Part shown: piece after piece, positions 1 through 4,713 of the stretch
Layout of the letters: each line of letters opens with the position of its first letter
Position numbering within the stretch: the stretch's first letter is position 1
Source of the DNA: an uncultured Lachnospiraceae bacterium
GTDB lineage: Bacteria; Bacillota; Clostridia; Lachnospirales; Lachnospiraceae
Assembly: GCA_902782965.1 (NCBI GenBank)
Contig: CACZPG010000029.1
Span: 1-5,471 of the forward strand
Length of the DNA: 5,471 nucleotides
Direction of reading: 5' to 3'
Notes under the pieces: generated by a model
Told to the model about the DNA's origin: nothing
The model's input: the letters and a program-made list of their open reading frames with translations, nothing else
Database searches by the model: none
Made by a program: the position numbers and the translations under genes

Positions 1-258
1 TATATCGGAATAGGAAATGTTCCCATTATAGATGTGAGTACAGAAGGCATTCCTCTTATGGAGAATGATATTGTAATTCTGTGCAGTGATGGCCTCTATA
101 AGAGACTATCCAGTGAAGAAATTCTTGCAACCGTAATGTTTGAAGAACCCGATATGGAAAGAGCGGCAAGACGACTTACAGAGGTTGTAATGAAGAGAAC
201 CAGAAAGAGTCAGGATAATACATCTGTTATAGTGATGCAGTATAACAGATATATATAA
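1..258 (+). CDS. PP2C-family Ser/Thr protein phosphatase, C-terminal fragment (5' end outside window)
   Basis: The frame is open from base 1 and ends in TAA at 256-258, giving the last 85 residues of a longer protein; a GTG at 34 is internal, not a start. Two C-terminal PP2C (PPM) signatures are visible: D-I-V-I-L-C-S-D-G-L-Y at residues 23-33, whose Asp30 is the usual metal ligand, and D-N-T-S-V-I-V at 72-78, whose Asp72 is the final metal-binding Asp. Between them is the usual helical stretch (S-S-E-E-I ... A-A-R-R-L). By family, the enzyme is a Mn/Mg-dependent phosphatase that removes phosphate from Ser/Thr in the cytoplasm. It probably opposes the kinase at 2636-3625, as the PP2C/kinase pair PrpC/PrkC does in Bacillus. 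The N-terminal half and any extra domain cannot be seen. It sits 22 bases upstream of the first FHA gene, which suggests cotranscription. Confidence 0.9.
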   Translation, partial: YIGIGNVPIIDVSTEGIPLMENDIVILCSDGLYKRLSSEEILATVMFEEPDMERAARRLTEVVMKRTRKSQDNTSVIVMQYNRYI

Positions 259-267
259 ATGAAATAT

Positions 268-275
268 AAGGAGGT
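268..275 (+). promoter_or_regulatory. Strong ribosome binding site of the first FHA gene
   Basis: AAGGAGGT lies 5 bases before the ATG at 281. It is a near-perfect Shine-Dalgarno match and fixes the start of the FHA protein. The 22-base gap after the phosphatase stop has no room for a promoter. Confidence 0.85.
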
Positions 276-280
276 AAGGT

Positions 281-1042
281 ATGAACCTTGTAAAATGTAG
301 TAATGGTCATTTCTATGATGCAGATAAGTATGCATCATGTCCTCACTGTGGTGGCGGTGGGGAAACAAGTGCTCCAACATTCAGTGCAGGGGCTTATGAG
401 GCTGGTTCAACAGCAGCTTATGATGGTGCTGACGACGCAACTGTCGGCGGAGCTTTCGCCGGAAGTATGGCAGGTGTAGAAGGTGGTGCAGGCTTCGGAG
501 GCGGACAGAGCTTTGGAAGTGCGCCTGGCTTCGGAGGCGGCTTCGAGGGAGATTTCCAGACAGTTGGTCAGAAATCACCGGTTGGTCCAAATATCTTTGA
601 TGAGGAATCTGATAAGATGACAATGGGACCTAATTTCCCAATTGAAGAGGATGATAATGTAACCATCAGATGGACTGATAACATGAGAAGAATGCCTGTA
701 GTTGGCTGGCTGGTTGCAACAAATGGTGATGATGCAGGTGCAAGCTTCGAACTCAAATCAGGTAAGAATTTCATTGGCCGTGGCGAGGATATGGATGTAG
801 TTCTTAAGGGTGACAAGACTGTTTCAAGAAACAGACATGCAATCATTCTCTATGAGCCAAAGATGAAGGCATTTCTTGTACAGCCGGGAGAGTCCAGAGA
901 ACTCTTCTATCTGAATGGAAATGTAGTACTGAATACTGAGAAGATATCAGCATATGACATTCTTAGTATCGGTGAGACAGAACTGATCTTCATTCCGTTC
1001 TGCGGAGAAAGATTCTCATGGGATAAAAAAGAGGATAAATAA
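281..1042 (+). CDS. Zinc-ribbon FHA-domain protein with Gly/Phe-rich linker
   Basis: This 253-residue protein is a likely soluble phosphothreonine reader or adaptor. Residues 1-27 form a small zinc ribbon with ligands Cys6, His10, Cys20 and Cys23 (C-x3-H-x9-C-x2-C). Residues 28-135 are low-complexity Gly/Ala/Phe/acidic sequence and hold four D-x-x-T-hydrophobic motifs centred on Thr54, Thr94, Thr114 and Thr128. Residues 140-247 form an FHA domain with Gly166-Arg167, Ser182-Arg183-x2-His186 and Asn212-Gly213, the usual phosphothreonine-contact positions; the Ser-to-His spacing is one residue longer than the common S-R-x-H. It ends in F-S-W-D-K-K. There is no signal peptide or membrane helix. 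FHA proteins bind phosphothreonine peptides, so the kinase encoded downstream is the obvious partner; this pairing is inference. The next gene is a paralogue with the same ribbon and the same F-x-W-D-K-K end. Confidence 0.88.
   Translation: MNLVKCSNGHFYDADKYASCPHCGGGGETSAPTFSAGAYEAGSTAAYDGADDATVGGAFAGSMAGVEGGAGFGGGQSFGSAPGFGGGFEGDFQTVGQKSPVGPNIFDEESDKMTMGPNFPIEEDDNVTIRWTDNMRRMPVVGWLVATNGDDAGASFELKSGKNFIGRGEDMDVVLKGDKTVSRNRHAIILYEPKMKAFLVQPGESRELFYLNGNVVLNTEKISAYDILSIGETELIFIPFCGERFSWDKKEDK
491..540 (+). repeat. 14-bp direct repeat in Gly/Phe-rich linker
   Basis: The 14-mer GGCTTCGGAGGCGG occurs exactly at 491-504 and 527-540, 36 bases apart and in the same reading frame. Both copies encode Gly-Phe-Gly-Gly. 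The repeat lies within the flexible linker of the first FHA protein and makes this stretch prone to in-frame length change. Confidence 0.8.
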
Positions 1043-1047
1043 TTTAA

Positions 1048-1647
1048 ATGAATGTAATCAGATGTCCTAAAGGACATTTCTATGATGATGATATATTTAA
1101 GAAGTGCCCGCATTGTGGAGGAGCAGGCGATGAGACAGACAGGCTTATCATGCCCAACCTTAATCCGGTGATGGATACGGGAGGAATGCTTTCCCTTGAC
1201 AGTGTGGTTAATACTGCATCGTATAAATCAGAGAAACGGCGGATAATGGGCTGGCTCGTTGCAATAGACGGGATTCAGTATGGCTCATTTGAACCACTTT
1301 ATGAAGGCGAGAATAAACTGGAAGAAGCGGTTATCAGATTTGATCCTGAGAAGATGAAATTCTTCATTGATGTTAAGGCTTCAAATGTGAAGATAGACCT
1401 TGATTCCAGAACGCTTTCTTCGAATGAATATATTCACCATCACAGCAAGATCAGAATATACGGATATACCTATATGTTGGTGGAACTTCTTCGGGATGGT
1501 TTCAACTGGGACAAGAAAACTAAGTCCGGTAAGGGAATAGCTGAACCACCGATGAATCTGAAAGAAATGAAGAAATGCAGTATATGTGGTACATACGTAA
1601 AGAAGGGTGAAGCCTATTGCGACGCATGCGGTGCACCCATGAAATAA
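1048..1647 (+). CDS. Double zinc-ribbon protein with degenerate FHA-like domain
   Basis: This 199-residue protein is a paralogue of the preceding gene. Residues 1-24 repeat the N-terminal ribbon with identical spacing (Cys6, His10, Cys20, Cys23). After a short linker, residues 65-157 align with the FHA domain of the neighbour: both begin with G-W-L-V-A and end with F-x-W-D-K-K. Here, however, the span is about 19 residues shorter and lacks the G-R and S-R...H phosphothreonine-contact motifs. A second ribbon, C177-x2-C180-x10-C191-x2-C194, closes the protein; the neighbour has none. No membrane segment is present. It is probably a scaffold or partner that has lost phosphopeptide binding; its function is unknown. 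The ATG follows the previous stop by only 5 bases and has no good Shine-Dalgarno sequence (a GAGG at 1031-1034 is too distant), so translational coupling by reinitiation is likely and its level should track the upstream protein. Confidence 0.85.
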   Translation: MNVIRCPKGHFYDDDIFKKCPHCGGAGDETDRLIMPNLNPVMDTGGMLSLDSVVNTASYKSEKRRIMGWLVAIDGIQYGSFEPLYEGENKLEEAVIRFDPEKMKFFIDVKASNVKIDLDSRTLSSNEYIHHHSKIRIYGYTYMLVELLRDGFNWDKKTKSGKGIAEPPMNLKEMKKCSICGTYVKKGEAYCDACGAPMK

Positions 1648-1657
1648 TATAAAACAT

Positions 1658-1665
1658 AGGGAGGT
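1658..1665 (+). promoter_or_regulatory. Ribosome binding site of the FHA/PH-like gene
   Basis: AGGGAGGT lies 5 bases before the ATG at 1671. It supports this start over the ATG at 1667, which is out of frame and meets a stop at once. Confidence 0.8.
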
Positions 1666-1670
1666 ATGAA

Positions 1671-2627
1671 ATGAGAGTTGATATAAAAACTCCGACATCC
1701 AATAATTCATATGAATTGGATAAGTTTGGAAAGAACGAAATAACCTTTGGTAAGAAAGCCGGCGCTAATGATATCGTTATCAACTGTGATATCGTATCAA
1801 GACTTCATGGTGCTTTCATCAGAAGAGCAGATGGCTGGTATATTCAGGACAGAAACAGCACTAACGGTATTCTCGGAAGTGACGGACACAGAGTTGTTCA
1901 TGAAGAAAAGTTAAGAAATGGTGTTCAGTATGGAATCAGATATGATAATACTACTGTTGTCATGACTTTTTCCGGTGTTAGTGGAATTATGCCGGAGCAG
2001 CAAGGATCTTCTATCAAAAAAGTTGAGGTTGTGAATTTCCCTAATCCTCCAAGGATTGATATTCCTCAGCCTGTAGCGGTTTCGGATCTTGTTGAAGAGC
2101 CTCAGGCTGTTATCGAGATGGACAGACTTCACAGCTTCCTCTCAGGTTATGGTATCTGCAGAACTAAGGCTACTCTTACAAATAAGAGAGTTTATGTCAG
2201 CAGAAAGAACGGACTTATTTCAAGAATCGATTCTACTGAGACTATCGATAATACCGATATCACAGGAGTTAAGATTGTTGATTTCAAGCCATGGTTCCTT
2301 ATCGGACTCGGAGTTTTCCTTCTGCTTGTTGGTTTAATAATGGTTATCGCCTCTGGCGGTGGAACTATCGGTGATGCTGTTCAGAGATATATTGCCGGAA
2401 GTATAGCTGAAGCCGGAATAATCGTGCTTATCATAGCATGGTTCAAATTCAGAAAGATCGTTCTTATTCAGTATGCCGGTGGATCAATCGGACTTCGTCT
2501 GAAATTCGTTAATTATGATCAGATAGTTTATTTCAGAGACTGCCTTCTTTGTGAGAAAGAAAACTGCAGAAGAATCTATGGAAATAAGAAGGTTACAGAG
2601 CTTGATGATGTAACTTATAAATACTAA
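1671..2627 (+). CDS. FHA domain fused to membrane-anchored bacterial PH-like domain
   Basis: This 318-residue membrane protein has an N-terminal FHA domain at about residues 3-101: F-G-K at 26-28, V-S-R-L-H at 42-46 and S-T-N-G at 63-66. Lys28 replaces the usual Arg of the G-R motif. A Pro-rich linker (about 104-148) follows. Residues 150-203 look like the first half of a bacterial PH-type (bPH/YdbT-like) domain, with the hallmark A-T-L-T-N-K-R-V-Y-V at 167-176 and I-D-N-T-D-I-T-G-V-K at 192-201. Two hydrophobic helices (about 208-227 and 240-257) interrupt it. Residues 260-293 then supply the remaining strands and a terminal helix. Both ends should be cytoplasmic, placing the phosphopeptide reader at the inner face of the membrane. 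By family, such split PH-like domains are membrane-associated modules of uncertain ligand. The FHA part resembles that of the gene at 3690 (shared L-D-x-F-G-K and V-S-R-L-H-G-x-F). The PH-like call is from motif memory and is less certain than the FHA call. Confidence 0.83.
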   Translation: MRVDIKTPTSNNSYELDKFGKNEITFGKKAGANDIVINCDIVSRLHGAFIRRADGWYIQDRNSTNGILGSDGHRVVHEEKLRNGVQYGIRYDNTTVVMTFSGVSGIMPEQQGSSIKKVEVVNFPNPPRIDIPQPVAVSDLVEEPQAVIEMDRLHSFLSGYGICRTKATLTNKRVYVSRKNGLISRIDSTETIDNTDITGVKIVDFKPWFLIGLGVFLLLVGLIMVIASGGGTIGDAVQRYIAGSIAEAGIIVLIIAWFKFRKIVLIQYAGGSIGLRLKFVNYDQIVYFRDCLLCEKENCRRIYGNKKVTELDDVTYKY

Positions 2628-2630
2628 GGA
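2626..2630 (+). promoter_or_regulatory. Ribosome binding site of the kinase, overlapping the upstream stop codon
   Basis: AAGGA at 2626-2630 lies 5 bases before a GTG start at 2636 and shares two bases with the preceding TAA (2625-2627). This selects GTG 2636 over the in-frame GTG at 2651 and implies coupling to the upstream gene. Confidence 0.65.
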
Positions 2631-2635
2631 TATAC

Positions 2636-3625
2636 GTGGAGACGGCAGAAGTGGAACGCAGGTGTTTAAATTGCATGAATACTTTTCGAATACCTGAAGG
2701 GTATGAGGATAGCGACTTCTGTTGTCCCCATTGTGGTTTTATTGAGAATACACCTCCTTCTGATGCATCACATCTCAGAACAGGAACCGTGCTGAACGGA
2801 AGATATATAATTGGCACGGTTCTGGGTTCGGGAGGGTTTGGTGTAACCTATAAGGCCTGGGATGAGGCTCTTGAAACAGTGGTTGCAGTTAAGGAGTTCT
2901 TTCCGAAAGGTATTGTATCCAGAAAGGACTCATCTGAAGTTACCCATTTCGAAAGTGATGAATATGAATCTTTCGAACATGGAAGGGCAAGATTTCTCAA
3001 AGAAGCCAGAAATCTGGTTAAGTTTAATTCTAATCCGGGAACGGTATCAATCTATGACTGCTTTGAGGCTAATGGAACGGCCTATATAGTTATGGAATAT
3101 CTATATGGTCGAAGCATGAAAGAGATAGTATATGTCGATGGTATTCCTGATATTGAAACTATAAATAATCTATTTATAGATATATGCAGTGTTCTGATTG
3201 ATATACATAGTGCCGGTCTTATTCATGGAGACATCAGTCCGGATAATATCTTACGGATCAGTGGTGTAGGATTTAAGTTGATAGATTTCGGCGCTATGAA
3301 GAATTTCTACAAAAGAGAAAGTTTCTCGTCTACTAAAGTATTGAAGAGAGGTTATGCTCCGATAGAACAGTTTGCGACTGATGGAAGTATCGGTCCATGG
3401 ACAGATATATATTCCTTTGGAGCATCGCTATATGAAATAACTACCGGTGTTATGGCACAGGACGCCGAAGAGAGAGTCTATTTTGACAGAGTGAAAGCTC
3501 CTATAGATATCAATCCTTCGGTTGGAAGAGAGTTGAGTGATGGTATTATGAGGGCTATGGCTCTTAAAGCTGAGGACAGATTTCAAAGTGTTGAAGAATT
3601 CAGAAGAGATGTTCTCAGGTATTAA
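2636..3625 (+). CDS. Zinc-ribbon Ser/Thr protein kinase, Hanks type, non-RD
   Basis: This 329-residue kinase starts at GTG. Residues 8-36 form a zinc ribbon (C10-x2-C13-x16-C30-x2-C33). The catalytic domain spans about 57-329: glycine loop L-G-S-G-G-F-G-V-T at 63-71, ATP-anchoring Lys86 in V-A-V-K-E, probable helix-C Glu123, catalytic loop H-G-D-I-S-P-D-N at 197-204 with catalytic Asp199 and Asn204, D-F-G at 217-219, an activation segment rich in Ser/Thr (229-233) leading to Y-A-P-I-E-Q, and W-T-D-I-Y-S-F-G at 255-262. All residues needed for phosphotransfer seem present. The Arg of HRD is Gly198 and the usual catalytic-loop Lys is Ser201. The protein ends at the kinase domain with no transmembrane helix or PASTA repeats, so it is cytoplasmic, unlike PrkC/PknB. 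Likely targets are Thr residues read by the neighbouring FHA proteins, reversed by the PP2C at the left edge; this is inference from context. Confidence 0.93.
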   Translation: METAEVERRCLNCMNTFRIPEGYEDSDFCCPHCGFIENTPPSDASHLRTGTVLNGRYIIGTVLGSGGFGVTYKAWDEALETVVAVKEFFPKGIVSRKDSSEVTHFESDEYESFEHGRARFLKEARNLVKFNSNPGTVSIYDCFEANGTAYIVMEYLYGRSMKEIVYVDGIPDIETINNLFIDICSVLIDIHSAGLIHGDISPDNILRISGVGFKLIDFGAMKNFYKRESFSSTKVLKRGYAPIEQFATDGSIGPWTDIYSFGASLYEITTGVMAQDAEERVYFDRVKAPIDINPSVGRELSDGIMRAMALKAEDRFQSVEEFRRDVLRY

Positions 3626-3689
3626 TACAGTCACGAATTGAATGATCAAATAGTATTTGAATAATACTGAAATAATAAGGATAAAAGGC
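3626..3689 (+). promoter_or_regulatory. Longest intergenic gap: weak internal promoter candidate with overlapping dyads
   Basis: These 64 A+T-rich bases are the longest gap in the gene run. A possible sigma-A promoter is TTGAAT (3638-3643, 4 of 6 consensus), a 16-base spacer and AATAAT (3660-3665, 5 of 6). Two overlapping inverted repeats lie on it: TCAAAT-AGT-ATTTGA (3646-3660) and AGTATT-TGAAT-AATACT (3652-3668). They share bases and cannot form together. The stems are short and nearly all A-T, with no following U-run, so this does not look like a terminator. In such A+T-rich sequence, chance matches are likely. Confidence 0.3.
3677..3681 (+). promoter_or_regulatory. Ribosome binding site deciding the start of the single-pass FHA gene
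   Basis: AAGGA lies 8 bases before ATG 3690. It favours this start over an in-frame TTG at 3657, which has no Shine-Dalgarno sequence and would add 11 residues that are not part of the FHA fold. Confidence 0.7.
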
Positions 3690-4685
3690 ATGAGTTATCG
3701 CGTAAGTATAATAATTGATAATGATAAAAAACAGATAGATCTTGATTCCTTCGGAAAAGATGTTATCAGCTTCGGAAGAAGTGATGAATGTGATATCGGA
3801 ATGAATAAGGGATTCGTTTCGAGGCTTCATGGGTGCTTCTATCATGAAGATGGTGAATGGCGGATCAAGGATTTGGAAAGTACCAATGGCATCTATTGCA
3901 ATGGTAAGAAAATAGAGGAGAGTCCATTAAAACCCGGAGATACCTATGAACTGCTCGATAAGAAGGGTGGCGGTGATAGTATAAGAATAGTCTCCGAAGA
4001 AAATGGCGGAATGAAGAAGAACACAGCGGCCAGCAGTCCAGCTGTCCGAGAAGATAAAAGAGATTTAAGCGGAAGGAGCGGTGGCAGCAGTTCCGGGGAA
4101 TCGTCAGGGGCGATAGGAATTGTAATAGCACTGATAGTCCTGTTGTTATTGGGAGGCGGAGTATTCTTTATTATTAATTCGATGAATAAGAATAAGGCCA
4201 AAGAACAGGAGCTTACAACCGAGACTGTGCAACCGATAGAGAAACCAACTGTTGAAGAAGCAACTCTGGCGGATGCTTCTGAGGGAGATGCTTCTGAAAA
4301 TGATGCAGAGCCGGAACCTACACCAACTCCTGCAAAACCTTTGACAAAGGAAGAGAAGATTACTGAAGCCGTAAAGACCTATTGTTATAAGCAGATAACA
4401 GGGTTGGACAAGAACGAAGAGGTTAAGTGGCTTTCGTATAAAGAAGGCGAAGATAAATTCGTGGTTCAGTTAAATATTTCCGATGATTCTGTAATATTCT
4501 ATACAGTATGTATGGGAGATAATTGTAAGGATGAAGATGGAAATCCTTTGGAAGATGGTTCAGTAATCGTTGAAGAACTCATATCTGGTAAGAAGATAAA
4601 GAAGAAAGAAACCTTTAATATTCATGACTATGGATATGAGGATGAAGAGCCGGCAACAGATCAGAGTACAGAGGAAAGTATATAA
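3690..4685 (+). CDS. Single-pass membrane FHA protein with acidic stalk and exported C-terminal domain
   Basis: From ATG 3690 the protein is 331 residues. Residues 3-103 form a canonical FHA domain with F-G-R (28-30), V-S-R-L-H (43-47), S-T-N-G (64-67) and the second N-G (71-72); all main phosphothreonine contacts are kept. A Ser/Gly/Lys-rich linker (105-139) leads to one membrane helix at about 141-163. The FHA end should be cytoplasmic and the C-terminus exported. A stalk at 172-217 is rich in Glu, Pro and Thr and has an Asp-Ala-Ser-Glu repeat. Residues 218-316 form a compact alpha/beta domain I do not recognise, with exported Cys232, Cys274 and Cys279, and the tail is acidic. The layout suggests that phosphorylation inside the cell is tied to an event outside, or that a kinase-controlled complex is anchored in the membrane. 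It follows the kinase by 64 bases and precedes an exported protein by 28. The FHA domain is a paralogue of that in the gene at 1671. Confidence 0.87.
   Translation: MSYRVSIIIDNDKKQIDLDSFGKDVISFGRSDECDIGMNKGFVSRLHGCFYHEDGEWRIKDLESTNGIYCNGKKIEESPLKPGDTYELLDKKGGGDSIRIVSEENGGMKKNTAASSPAVREDKRDLSGRSGGSSSGESSGAIGIVIALIVLLLLGGGVFFIINSMNKNKAKEQELTTETVQPIEKPTVEEATLADASEGDASENDAEPEPTPTPAKPLTKEEKITEAVKTYCYKQITGLDKNEEVKWLSYKEGEDKFVVQLNISDDSVIFYTVCMGDNCKDEDGNPLEDGSVIVEELISGKKIKKKETFNIHDYGYEDEEPATDQSTEESI
4272..4301 (+). repeat. Tandem 15-bp Asp-Ala-Ser-Glu repeat in the stalk
   Basis: GATGCTTCTGA begins at 4272 and again at 4287, so two 15-base units encode D-A-S-E-G and D-A-S-E-N. They fall in the acidic exported stalk of the single-pass FHA protein and probably act as a flexible spacer whose length can vary. 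Confidence 0.75.
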
Positions 4686-4698
4686 GATATAGTTATTT

Positions 4699-4706
4699 AA
4701 GGAGGT
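4699..4706 (+). promoter_or_regulatory. Strong ribosome binding site of the exported protein
   Basis: AAGGAGGT is followed by a 7-base spacer to ATG 4714. It supports a real gene start at the right edge, where no stop codon is available to close the frame. The 28-base gap before it shows no promoter or hairpin. Confidence 0.85.
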
Positions 4707-4713
4707 CATTAAA

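Noticed and set aside
445..461. CGGCG/CGCCG hairpin as a terminator or regulatory stem
   Set aside because: The stem is only 5 base pairs inside Gly/Ala codons of an intact gene with no U-run after it; codon composition explains it.
381..846. Two overlapping minus-strand open frames opposite the first FHA gene
   Set aside because: They are shadows of a strongly supported + strand gene; the translations are low-complexity (Arg/His/Leu- or Ser/Pro-rich), match no known domain and have no upstream Shine-Dalgarno sequence.
1270..1350. Possible frameshift in the second ribbon protein explaining the missing FHA motifs
   Set aside because: The frame is continuous, alignment with the paralogue resumes in the same frame on both sides, and the gene ends in an intact zinc ribbon; an in-frame deletion fits better.
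2089..2337. Second + strand frame inside the FHA/PH-like gene
   Set aside because: It is nested out of frame within a gene with clear domain motifs in the other frame; no ribosome binding site or domain is visible.
3657..3689. TTG start giving 11 extra N-terminal residues on the single-pass FHA protein
   Set aside because: No Shine-Dalgarno sequence precedes it, whereas ATG 3690 has AAGGA at good spacing and begins right at the first FHA strand.
3626..3689. Transcription terminator after the kinase
   Set aside because: The inverted repeats there are short and A-T only, and no run of T follows either stem.
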